Source: Utricularia gibba | Taxonomy: Eukaryota > Streptophyta > Magnoliopsida > Lamiales > Lentibulariaceae | Assembly (NCBI GenBank): GCA_002189035.1 | Contig: NEEC01000010.1 | Location: forward strand, 1-64,000 | Length of the DNA stretch: 64,000 bases | Direction of reading: 5' to 3' | Shown: positions 35,898-46,494 of the stretch, piece by piece | How positions within the stretch are numbered: position 1 is the stretch's first letter | Layout: every line of letters starts with the position of its first letter | The notes under the pieces: generated by a model | What the model was told of the DNA's origin: nothing | Databases searched by the model: none | The model's input: the letters and a program-made list of their open reading frames with translations, nothing else | Made by a program: the position numbers and the translations under genes

Positions 35898-37203
35898 TGT
35901 TGCGTGTCGTTTTCTCAACAAATTTCAAATATTTATAAAATGTAAAACACAAAGAGGGTAGTACGAGTGTCGATCTCAGGGAGTTGTTTTTCGTGAAAAG
36001 TATTTTGTAAGGAACTTCTACAAAATGTCATGGTTTTGTAAAAGGGGGGTTTTGAAGTGCAGAAATGAAAGATACAACGTAAGTGATGAGCCTTGACTAT
36101 GAGACGTAGTTCATGGGAATGAGATTCCATCTCCTTCCTTTGTCCATACTTGTCTTTGTTTTCACTGATGTCTTCCAAATAGCTAGTTATAGGAGCAAGG
36201 AATAGCCTACTCTCCCTCACACTCTAATTGAAAGGAGGCACGGGAATAGCCTCATGTGATTCCCCTTTGGACGAATAGGATGACAAGAGGATTGCCTTCG
36301 ATTTCCTTCAAAACCGAATTGCGTGCGTGTTCCCAATTCTTGCCAATGGCCAGTGGCAGGCTCGACGTCACAACCTGTCCACTGTCGTGGAACCTAGGAC
36401 GCAAACTATCCGCTACTTCCCTCGAACCGGTAGGGTTGGAGTTGGTGCTCTTCACCTCGATCTTCACCAAAATCCGTGAGGAGTGGCCTGCTACTCATGG
36501 ACCTTGACTAGTAGTCATTACATAAAGACTGCAACAAGATATGTGGAAGTATGTGAAATTCGAAATGAATTTAGCGAAGAACCAAGTGTATTGCTCAGGA
36601 CTTGGAAGGAAACTTCATCTTTGCCCAGAAACTAAAGGGTTTTAGCCACAAAGGGCCATGAAAATAGAAACGAAATTGGAAGCTAAGTGTTCTTCCTCCT
36701 TGGAGGGGAGAAAGAACTGAAAAGTTCTAAGTACAAAGAGAAAATGTCCAAAGTCCGAAAATAAGTGTTCCAAGTTGCTTTTATATCACTCCCCACGTGC
36801 AGTAATTCCTTCTAGTCCCCTTCCCATCATTCCTTCATCTTTGCGCCAGCAACTTTCCTTTGCGTGCAAGTTAGTGCCCAATCATTTTTGCAGACTCTGG
36901 CATGCAATAAGTCAGGGGTCTTGACCAGTGTTAGTCTTCCGCCCAGAATCATTCCAAGTCATGTACAAGGCATGAAAAGTAAGAGTCTGATCTCCTACAA
37001 TACTCCTACAACACTCCATGACTGCCTTCTGCCATGTCTTGGTCAAAGTGCACGAAAAAGATAGATAAAATATATAGAAAATAGAAAAATAGGATTTTTC
37101 TAGGAAAATCAATTACTTATCAATATAATTCCTAATTGGGCGACTTAATACTAGATTAAGACATAATAATTCCTAATAATAAACTAGAAAATGACACTTA
37201 ACA
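35898..37203 (-). mobile_element. Athila-type 5' LTR (1.3 kb)
   Basis: On the minus strand it starts TGTTAAGTGTCATTTTCTAG (ending at 37,203 on +) and ends ACGACACGCAACA at 35,898, with TG...CA termini. It is followed by the primer site and gag. It is related along its length to 24,184-25,492. It interrupts the MULE N-terminal coding sequence at about 37,204. Confidence 0.87.
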
Positions 37204-37657
37204 ACCACATACAAACTTGAGATATTGTGCATTGTTTTTGGACACATAAAACTCGAATCCTTCTTCAATGCAAAAGTTGGTTAACACAATATTAGCTCCA
37301 TCTTTGATGTATTAAAGCATGAATACAATAAGGATAAGAGGATCATATATACTATGGTTTCAGATTCATACAAATAGAAGTGTTGTACATTAAATCTTCT
37401 TCTATCAAATGTCTATTAGGGTGAAATGTGGGGGAATTCGAATCAAGGAATGAACTTATTTCATCAGCACCTCCCATATATGAAATAATTTGTAGTTCAC
37501 ATGCATTCCAATCTTCCTTTTTGACAAGTGTTTTCTCTTCAAAAGGAAAATTCGAATCTGTATCATCCTCGCTCCAATCGATACCATCATCCATATTTCC
37601 AAAGTCATCATTTTCATCAATAGGAATATCATTGATATCTTCATCTGTTTGAAACAT
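37204..37657 (-). pseudogene. MULE transposase N-terminus, two exons
   Basis: The first exon is a 101-codon acidic frame (37,657-37,352; MFQTDEDINDIPIDENDD...). A second block (about 37,320-37,205) contains CIEEGFEFYVSKNNAQYLK, which fits the start of the MULE DNA-binding region (FAR1/MuDR-like). The Athila LTR cuts it at 37,203. From 37,658 to 37,984 I see only 5'-flanking AT-rich sequence. Confidence 0.58.
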
Positions 37658-37984
37658 TGTCTACAAAGAACCTCCTCATATAAAACATTACAATAATTTC
37701 ATAACCACTATAAATGAAAGTGAAATATCATGAACATTATAACCATCTCACTACTTAGAAAATAGTGTTTTGATAATCAAGCACGAACAATAGGCATAAG
37801 CAAATAAGCAGAAAGAAACATGAAAGAAGTCTAACATAGAACGGGTTGGTTGTATGCAATAGCAGTGGAAAATGAGACTCTATTGCTAGAAAATGAGTTC
37901 CATACCTCAAGTGTGGTACATGACCGAGCAGTGGAATCCGTATTACTAAAAGAAAAAAAAACTGCAATTCATATCTACATAAGG

Positions 37985-38216
37985 CTAATGGATATTTTAA
38001 TTAATTTCAAAACCTGTTGTTTTAGAAATGTAATATTTGAAATGTTTTTGTTGATTAGTTTTCAAAACGTGATGTTTCTGTTGAGTAATTTTCAAAATGT
38101 GATGTTTTGTTTGAGTAACTTTAAAAACATAACAGTTTAATTCTCTAATTTTATCAACGTGATAAACTGGTATCGAAAAAATTTCTAACGTGATGGACTC
38201 AAAGTGAACCTGTCCC
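37985..38216. repeat. MULE right terminal repeat, seven 30-bp sub-repeats
   Basis: Units start at 30-bp steps near 38,011, 38,041, 38,071, 38,101, 38,131, 38,161 and 38,191. The clearest read TTTTCAAAACGTGATG and TTTTCAAAATGTGATG. They are the inverted counterpart of the left end. Confidence 0.72.
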
Positions 38217-38225
38217 TATGCAAAA
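38217..38225. repeat. Right copy of the 9-bp MULE target site duplication
   Basis: TATGCAAAA, identical to 30,974-30,982. Athila gag/protease sequence resumes here. Confidence 0.85.
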
Positions 38226-38869
38226 ATGTTGAAAGACTTGTGAGACCCTAAGAAGAAGGCAAAGATGGAAGAGGTGATTCCTATGATTGAAAATATTTCA
38301 GCAATCATCCAGAGAACAATTCCATGAAAGTGTAAGAATCCTAGTATTTTTCCATACGTATGACTATTGATGATACAAAAATTTTAGTTTCCAGGTGTGA
38401 TTTAGAAGCATCGATTAATGTTATGGCTAGGTCTCTTTATGTTTCTCTTACATCTAAACTAGGTAAACTTGACCCACTAGTATTGTTTGTCAATTAGCTG
38501 ATAGGTCACATGAGAAGCCTAATGGTAGAGTTGATGATGTCTTTGTTCATGTTAAAGATTTGATTTTTCTTACTGAGTTTTTCATTATGGAAATCGAAAA
38601 TCCTATGATTGTGGAGTTGGTCATTTTGGAATGACCGATTATGGCTACCACAAGTACTGAAATTGATGTCCAAGCAGGCACAATCTATCTATAGTTTGAT
38701 GGAAAGGTGCTGCACTTCTGTCTAGACAATCAATCTATCAATGAGATTTGTTCGATTTCTACATCTGATGCAAATGTAGAACACTTAGCAATGGTCCATG
38801 AGCAAGATCTCTTGCTCACATGCATTATTGAAAACTTTGATTTTGACAACATTTCATTTTCTGACCTTG
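38217..38869 (+). pseudogene. Athila gag end and protease, degenerate
   Basis: It continues the gag broken at 30,982 (AKMLKDL start). A protease-like stretch with LEASINVMARSLYVSL near 38,410 follows; its active-site triplet is changed. A short open part is at 38,707-38,869. Multiple stops and frameshifts are present. A solo LTR interrupts it at 38,870. Confidence 0.75.
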
Positions 38870-39928
38870 TGATAAATGAAAAATCTTGCAATGTTGTTAA
38901 TTTGCAAATTTTGTCTATCAAATAAAATTTATAAACCTAATTCACATAAACTAATATGAAAAATATGAGCATAGTAGACTAGAGTCGAATACAAGAAAGC
39001 TTGGCGCTTGCGATATGAAAGTCAATACATGCAATCAATGTCACGTTGATAGATTTGATCTTAATTAGGACTAAGGTAGAGTTGCTATAAAATGCAGTAA
39101 AGAAAAGTAGCAAACTTTTGAACTTGGTTGTTTCTAAGATGAAATGAGTGATGCCTTGGGACTCTTAGGGGATGTATGCTTGTCACTAAGCATGCTCACA
39201 CAAACTATAAATCAAACAACTAACAAACAAAGTCTAGGTCTACATCTAATTAGGGTTGTTAAGATGAGTTTCACTACTTCCCCCTCTTAGATCTATCTTG
39301 ATTTGTTAAGGAAGTGGCATGACTTATAATTAATCAAGTCTAAAGATTGACTAGCATATCTCATCCCATTTTACCCCAAGGCATCCCTCTAAGTACTTAA
39401 CCACTCATGCTTAAGGCAAATGCAAATGGAAAAGAAAACATCATCCACTTTGTACTCAATTCACAGTCGATTACAAGAAAATAAACAAGTAAGGAATTTA
39501 AAAGGTTTAACAGAAAACTAGAAATGTCGCTAGCTATTCTTAGCTAAGAGTAATATTCTTTCGAAACAGAAAATAGTCTTCAAACATCAGTTTCGTTCTT
39601 GCTTTGTCTCCTTTTGTGTCCAAAATCCACCTTTTTCATCTCTTTGGATTTTGTATTCTTCTTTTCAGACTTCTGTCTCATCCTCTGCCACTGCACTGTT
39701 CATATCCGGTTCCTTGAGATTCATGTTGTCGACAAGTGCTGCATTACTCAAAGAGATCTATTAGAACTAAGGGTGGGACTAAATCGTAGATTTAGTCTCA
39801 ACTAAGACTAAAAAAACACAACTACGATATTATTCACCAAAATATAGAACTAGGCAGTAAAGCTTAAGTTTTGTAGCACAATATGAGTCATTTTCCTATT
39901 CTCGATTACTCAAAAATATTTGTTATCA
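38870..39928 (-). mobile_element. Solo LTR, family B, with perfect 5-bp target duplication
   Basis: TGATAAATGAAAAATC to AATATTTGTTATCA, 1,059 bp, flanked by CCTTG at 38,865-38,869 and 39,929-39,933. No coding or primer site is attached. Orientation is inferred from the U5-like end. Confidence 0.93.
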
Positions 39929-41268
39929 CCTTGAGCTTTTGAGTTATCTTGATTACTTTTCAGGAAAATCTGAACTTTCCGACATTGTTTTTCTGAGTAT
40001 GAAAATGTCTGAGACACAATTGATTTCTTTTATTATTCATGCCCCATTACTAGAGTTAAAAACCCTACTTGAGCATTTAAAGTCTTGTTGACAATGAGAC
40101 TTTACCTGTTATTGTCTCTAGTACACTAATCCTTGAATAGGAGAAAAAACTCTAGAGTGTGCTTCAGAAGCACAAACAGGCAACAAAGCCAATTCGCCAG
40201 TCTCAAAGGAGATTGAACCATCCAATGATTGAAGTGGTCAAAAAGGATATTCTTAGGTTGTTGATGGTATGTATAATCTATCCTATTTCGAATAGTAAAT
40301 GGGCTAGCCCTGTGTAGGTTGTCCGAAGGAAAACATGGATCACAGGTATGGCCAATGACTAGGGGTAAATTCTTCCTAAAAGAGTGCATAAAGTTGAACA
40401 CAGCCACCAAGAAGGATCACTACCCACTTCCATTCTTTGACCAGATGCTAGAAATACTTGTTGTAAGGAGCCACTACTGTTGCTTGTATGGTTACTCCAG
40501 TTTCCATCAAATACCCATGACCCTTGAAGACCAAGCAAATGTTGTTTTTGTTTGTCCTTTTGGTACTTTTGCTTACCATAAAATGCCTTTTGGATTGTGC
40601 AATGCACAAGCAACATTTCAACACTATGGGGTTAGTATTTTTTCAGAATATGTTGAAAACATTATTGAGGTTTTTATGGATGACTTCACGGTTTGTGGAA
40701 ACAGTTTTGATGAATATCTTGATAACTTGTCACTACTTTTGAATTGATGTATTGAGACTAACCTTATTTAGAATTATTAGAACAAAGGTATCATTTTAGG
40801 ACATTTTTCTACCAAAGGGGAATTGAGTTTGATAAGACGAAGATTGAGGTAATCCAAAAATTACCTTACCCCATTCTTGTGAGAGGTGTACATTTTTTCC
40901 TTGGACATGTTGGACTTTACTGTAGATTTATTCAGGATTTTTTGAAAATTTCATCTCCTTTGTATACTTTATTGCATAAGGATGTTGAGTTTCATTTTGA
41001 TAGAGATTGCAAAAAAGATTTTGATGTTTTGAAAGAAAGGCTTGTCTCACCTTCCATTATTCATGCTCTAAATTGGAGTCTACTATTTGAACTAATGTGT
41101 GATGCAAGTGATGTAGCTCTAAGTACAGTTTTGGGACAAAAGGTGCAGAAGAAATCTCATGTTATCCACTATGTATCCAAGTGCCTTGATGATGCCCAAA
41201 AGAGCTACACCACAACAGAAATGTTGGAGATTGTGTTTGCCTTGGAGAAATTTAGATCTTATTTCTAG
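39929..41268 (+). pseudogene. Athila reverse transcriptase and RNase H, degenerate
   Basis: After the solo LTR the host element resumes. RT runs from about 40,080 (IYPISNSKWASPV, then KKDHYPLPFFDQML and FAYHKMPFGLCNAQATF) to the catalytic FMDDF at about 40,675. RNase H follows at 40,879-41,268 (ELMCDASDVALSTVLGQK, SYTTTEMLEIVFALEKF). Stops lie at 40,744 and 41,266. The element breaks off at KFRSYF and is joined to a different integrase. Confidence 0.85.
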
Positions 41269-41428
41269 GAGCAAAAGTTATAGTCTAAATCAAAAGCCCG
41301 AGAGCTCGTAACCGATAACGAAACCCAGTTTGCTGAAGGAAAGATTGATGCTTTTCAAGACAAGTTTTAGTCAAGCACAACTTCACTTCGGTTTATCATT
41401 CTTAGAGCAATGGCCTCACAGAGGTAAC

Positions 41429-42600
41429 TGATAAATGAAAAATTATGCAATGTCGTTAAATGCAAATTTCACCTATCAAATAAATTTATAACCTAATATA
41501 CCTTCAAGCATAAACCAATTATGAGCATAGTGATTAGGGTCGAACACGAAGAGCAGGTGCTTGCTATGTGAGTGTTAATGCATGTAATCAGTATCACGTT
41601 GGTAAAATTGGTCTTAGCTAGGAATAAAACAGAACTACGATGGAATGCAGTAAGGAAAAGTAACAAGTTTTGGGCTTCGGTAGTTTCTGGGATGGAATGG
41701 ATGATGCCTTGGGACTCCTAGGGTATGTATGCCTATCACTAAACAAGCTCACATAAATCAAAAATCATACAACTAACTCACAAGATCTAAGTCTACCCGG
41801 ATTCTTGTTTTTCCCCCTAATCTTTGGTCTACCTCTAATTAGGGTTGTTAGTTGGGTTTCACTACCTCCCCTCCTGGATCTATACTAGTTTGCTAAGGAA
41901 GTAGTGTGACTTATGATTTATTAGGTCTAAGAATGGATTAGCATATTTCTCCCCTCTTCACCTCAAGGCACCCCCTCTAAGTGCTTAGGTACTCATGGTA
42001 ATGGAAAGTAAAACATCTTCATAGCAAATACTAAGCAATATCTTGGCTATAAATGCTAAAAAACAACGAGAAATATGAAGTAAAAGTAGGACAGACACTT
42101 CGTTCACACAGGAAATCCAAATCTAGTCTCAACTAGGAAGAGTAAACATGAAGAACGAAAATAATTTCTCAAGAGAAGCTGTGTTCTTCTGGTTCGTCGT
42201 CCCCTCCTTCTTTCTCTAGAAAAATCACTAGAAACTTGTTCATGAGTCTACAAGGGGAGATCTGCCTTCTCTCTCATCCTTCCTCCCTTTTTGTCCAAAA
42301 TCTCCCTTTTTCCTCCTTGGATTTTGTGTGTACCACTTTTCAGACATTTGGACTCATCTTCTGCCACTACAAAGTGCATATTCGGCTCCTTGGGATTCGT
42401 GTTGCGACCTGCATTGCATTGCTCGAGTAAAAATATTAGAAGGTTGAGACTAAATCGTAGATTTAGTCCCAACTAAGACTAAAATAACACAATTGCAGTA
42501 CTTATGCGCAAAAATATAAAACTAGGTAGTAAAACTAAATTTTTGTAGCACAATATGAATCTTTTCCATGCACTCAATCACTTAAAAATTTGTGTTATCA
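41429..42600 (-). mobile_element. Solo LTR, family B, with perfect 5-bp target duplication
   Basis: TGATAAATGAAAAATTATGC to AAAAATTTGTGTTATCA, 1,172 bp, flanked by GTAAC at 41,424-41,428 and 42,601-42,605. It is inserted in the integrase coding region. Confidence 0.93.
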
Positions 42601-42731
42601 GTAACAAACCGAACGCTCAGACAATGTATGAAAACCAAACTTGATGATTTTGGAGGGTCATGGGCGGATCGGTTGGATGAGGTGCTATGGTCATACCAAA
42701 CCACCCCTCAAAACACTACGGAAGAATCCTC

Positions 42732-43904
42732 TGTTGGGTTTCTCGTAGACATCATATGTCTCAAAAGCAGTGGAATTTTAAAATTTTGAGAAACCCCCAA
42801 CGCATATCTTGGAATACGGTATACATTAGACAAAGGGATTATGAAATACCTTTCAGATGACTCCGTTGTTCACGAACCGCCAATAGCAAACAGCCTCTAT
42901 GGTATCCACACATGGAGCACTCCATCGATAACCTTCTTAAGGCTCTTGAATGCTGGTCGAATTTCTGAGGTGCTAGTAGAGAAAAATGCCTCCTTGTGGA
43001 TCAGTCTCAGAGAGCACGAAGACCTTGGAGCAGATCTAAAGATCTAAATCTTTTTGATAGATATATTGTGACATATCAAATCATATCTATATGAGATCTT
43101 TTATTTTGAGTTTAATCAATATTAATCTCAAAATAATTCTCTATTTAATTTATCCACTTTACCAATTACATCTCATGTACGATGAGATCATATCTCAAGT
43201 AATTGCATCAAAACCTAACAGTAAGTCCTGGGCCCAGGGTAATGACACTCAAATTGTTTGAGTAGGTCATTGAGTGTTAGTGCTTGAATGCAATTATAAG
43301 TTCGATACATCTGAAAGACACACACCTATGTTCTGGTACCGAATGAGATATAAGCATGATGAAAGCTGTTCATTGCATGGTGGCTGGTCATGGAAAGGCT
43401 CAATCAGTTCACCTGATTATTCTTTAATCTTGGTGAGCTTAAGATCAAGATAACTTTGTTGACCTCAAGTCTAAGCTTACTTGCACGGCTGTCATATTCG
43501 AGATCTTGCTAATGACACTTGGTTAGCATCCCATAGTAGCATCTCGAAGATGAGCCATCCAGTGAATCGATTCTCTAATCAACACCCACACATAGGTTCT
43601 AGTAATCTCATTACATCAATTGTGAGAACCATTGCCTAAACTATTTAGGGAACTCAATGTGTGCTAGCTTATCCGTATTTGTGATATCCTCATTTCACAA
43701 ATACTCTAATACTCTAGCTAGGGAGATTTAACTTGATCATGAGTGCTTCAAGAATTTTACATTATGATCTCATCATAATTTCTATAGCACATAGATCAAT
43801 TAGCGGATTTTATCAATGATGTAAACTTGATCACAATTCAAGGTAAACATTAAAGGATAAGATTTGCCAATGAGTTGATTGTCTCTAGAACACATACACC
43901 AACA
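42732..43904 (-). mobile_element. Copia solo LTR with an internal inverted segment
   Basis: On + it starts TGTTGGGTTTCTCGTAGACA and ends CACATACACCAACA. The flanks TCCTC (42,727-42,731) and TCCCC (43,905-43,909) form a 5-bp duplication with one change, and integrase coding continues across it. About 43,183-43,440 lies in the opposite orientation to the rest of the LTR, when compared with the LTRs at 58,051 and 60,740. Confidence 0.88.
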
Positions 43905-44430
43905 TCCCCCTTCTTATTGGTTTATGGATCGGAAGCAATATACCCAATCGAATTAACGCTGAAGAGCTACATTGGAGTTGGAGTTGTTGGAGGAAAAAAG
44001 ACAGAGTATTTATAGACGACTAGGGGCTTACCAGAGGAGAACTGAAAAAAATTACTACAAGCCGGTATCCTCAAGGGAATTCTCAGAAGGAGACTTGGTG
44101 CTCTGATGCATTCAGCCACAAAGACATGTGGGAAGGCCCTTATCGGATCTCAAGGGTAATCGGAAAAGGAGCTTATCACCTAGAACAGCTAGATGGCATG
44201 GAATTTCCAAGATCCTGGAATGCCACACATCTAAGGAGATTCTACGTCTAATCGGCTTAATGTCAATCCCTATCACAGGTTCTTGCAGGTTCTGGTATTC
44301 TCTCCGTCAAAACACCCAAGTAGCTATAAATTCCTCTTAAGTGGAGATGAATTGAAAAAATCCTAAGCTCTGGCTAAGTGACGTAAGCCCAGGCAAAACC
44401 TTCTAAGTCTAAATCGAAAGCCCTTGCAGT

Positions 44431-45260
44431 GTCACGTAAGCGCAGGCAAACCTTCTAAGTCTGCATCCCCTGATGGGCACAGCAAACCAACTGAGGGCTT
44501 CCCCCGAATTATATGTTCCTACAAACCTAGGCCCCAATAATAAGGATAAGCCCTGGTACAACTCGGGCACCGGTTCCCCTAAATCGTTCACGTAAAGCCC
44601 TTAAGTACAAACCTTACTGCTTAATCTCTAGACGGCAAGAGCACCAAAAGCAAATCCACCCCTATTTAAAATAATGGGGTTTTGGCCAGAAGAGGGCCCA
44701 ATCGGAATGGGGAAGTTGTTCAGCCCAAGAGAGGTTCCGATCTACTTCCCTAGTAGTGGTTCGGCTCGCGTAAGGAAAGACTAAGGCAAGTAAAAATCAA
44801 AAAGCCCAACCAAATGGTTGGCAAAAAGACGCATGACTTCCGAGTCACGCGAGCCCACACAAACCCTCTAAATCTAAGCTCCGCGATGGGTATAGCGAAC
44901 CGACTTGGGACTCCCCCCAAAGCATGTGGTTTCCAAAACCCAGGCACTAATAACAAGGGCAAGCCCTAGTACAACTCGGGGACCGGTTCCCCTAAACCAT
45001 TAACATAAGCCCCGAAAAAAGCCTTAAGCAGAATTCTTGATGCCGAGTTTCAAAACGGCAGATAAACTCAAAGCAGATCCGACTATATCCCAAAAACATA
45101 GATCTGGACAGGAAAGGGCTTTTTTGGATCGGATATGTAACTCATCCTAAGAGAGGTTCCGAGTTACGTCCTTAGCAGCAATCGCACACAAGCAAGAAAA
45201 CGCTTAGGCGGAAAGCCCAACCAAACGGTTGGAAAAAACACACAACCTTCAAAACAGTTA
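44431..45260. repeat. Two ~410-bp tandem repeats in the Tat 3' region
   Basis: GTCACGTAAGCGCAGGCAAA (44,431) matches GTCACGCGAGCCCACACAAA (about 44,842). GGTACAACTCGGGCACCGGTTCCCC recurs near 44,555 and 44,965 with small changes, as do AAGAGAGGTTCCGA and AAAGCCCAACCAAA. A partial third copy of the start lies at about 44,380. Confidence 0.75.
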
Positions 45261-45451
45261 ATCAAGTAGATACGAAGGGAGAAAGTGCTCCCAAAAAAAA
45301 AATAAAACCAAGTACCCAAACCGGGGAATTACAAGCCGTTTAAACCCCAAATCGGGGACAAAAATATCAATTTCGAAAACTAAAGTTCACAAGGAAGAGG
45401 TGGATCAGTAGGAGGACCGAGAGAAGGGCCAACATGCCCCTCTAGCCTCGT

Positions 45452-46494
45452 TCACAACTTGGCTGCATTTTCACGTTGGATCCTTGCCCGAATCAATGCT
45501 ATTAGACGCTCCCGATCCTCCTCAAATCCGAATTCCAGAGCTTGATATACGTCCACGATAACGTCCAGCATATTCTCGTCCTTCCTCAAGGGATCGACCA
45601 TGTCAAAGTGTGGATTCGTGATCGAGAGGCCGAATTTCCGACTGAATTGGTGTCTTTGCTGATAGAGGAGCAAGCCAATCAGATCTCCTGCGTAGATATC
45701 AGATAGCTCCAACGCACACCGAGTTGCCGAAATTCTCTAGAAGCACCCACCGAGATGCTTCATGATTAAGTAACTCGGCCTCCAATGCTGCGATGCGATC
45801 TTTGGCCTCGTTTAATTCAGCCTCCACCTCCTCAAACCTTACTCGGAAGCCTTCTCTTTCCGATTTAGCGTCGTCAACCGCTTTCCCCATTTCTTCAACT
45901 ATGTTTTGCAACTCTTCCTCTTGGTGATCACGCTTTCCAAGAATGCTCCTCAGTGAACTTCCTTCCTCCGTCAGCAGCTTTATTTTGGAATCTTGAGCCT
46001 CAACATGTTTTTGAAGCCGAAGAACCTCCTCAAGTTGGGAACCGATCTTCTTGGCCATTCCCCACCCGAAAGTTAAGGCCTGGAGAAGGATTATTAAGTT
46101 AAGAGTTGGCTATACATAATGCCGAGAAGGAAGAATATAAATACCTGCCAGATCCCCTTAAGCACCATTTCCGACTGATTCGGCACAGAATCCTCTAGTA
46201 TTCTCCTTAATTCGGTTGGAACCGAAGATGAAGGGAACGCCGAATTGCCCCTTACCTCTATCGGAGCAAGGCCCCTCCCTGCCTCATTTGGGGGAGCCAA
46301 TGTAGAAGCGCCTGCCGAATGGAGCCTCGCACCGAGAACCGGGGCTTCATTAGGATCAAGCGAAGGAGATAGCTTTTCCTTTTCCTTTCCGACTGTGGGA
46401 GGAGCAGTCGGCTCCCGAGTCTCGGAAACCTCAACATCCTGATTCTCTCCTGAACGAAGATCGCCAGCATCAGAGTGAACCTCCAGGGATCCAA
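45452..46494 (-). CDS. Antisense coiled-coil ORF of the Tat element, two exons, one frameshift
   Basis: Minus strand. An exon running down from about 46,494 to 46,146 carries an acidic, Pro/Ser-rich stretch (TREPTAPPTVGKEKEKLSPS) and TELRRILEDSVPNQSEMVLK. A donor follows GGATCTGGCAG|GTATTT at 46,145. An intron of ~65 bp leads to an acceptor near 46,080. The second exon (46,079-45,452) is a long Glu/Lys-rich coiled coil (about 46,040-45,760) followed by a compact C-terminal region (SDIYAGDLIGLLLYQ to the stop at 45,452). A one-base shift near 45,712 separates these two parts. Similar antisense ORFs are known in Tat-lineage elements, with unknown function. The exon start is uncertain. Confidence 0.5.

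Larger units (their letters stand above)
30983..38216 (-). mobile_element. Kaonashi-like MULE with Ulp1-type peptidase domain, nested in Athila
   Basis: The direct repeat TATGCAAAA, the 9-bp target duplication expected of a MULE, lies at 30,974-30,982 and 38,217-38,225. Athila gag coding continues across it. The ends are decayed inverted repeats (left CATCACATT, right AACGTGATG in reverse). The gene order on the minus strand is transposase N-terminus (37,657-37,352 and 37,320-37,205), transposase core end and SWIM finger (35,455-34,640), then Ulp1-like exons (33,000-31,880). Removing the inserted LTR sequences leaves about 4.5 kb. An insertion-deletion has removed the middle of the transposase. 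Known Kaonashi (KI-MULE) elements combine these two domains. Confidence 0.83.
41285..44255 (+). pseudogene. Tat-type Ty3/gypsy integrase, C-terminal half, split by two solo LTRs
   Basis: Three pieces are present: 41,285-41,428 (RELVTDNETQFAEG with a core catalytic Asp), 42,601-42,731 (TNRTLRQCMKTKLDDFG, LWSYQTTPQNTTEES), and 43,905-44,255 (FLLVYGSEAIYPIEL and a degenerate C-terminus ending near RRFYV). The sequence type fits Tat/Retand integrases rather than Athila. Each gap is an exact LTR insertion. Frameshifts and stops are present in the last piece. Confidence 0.8.

Noticed and set aside
37428-37652. 74-codon + strand frame
   Set aside because: It is the shadow of the acidic MULE N-terminal exon on the minus strand.
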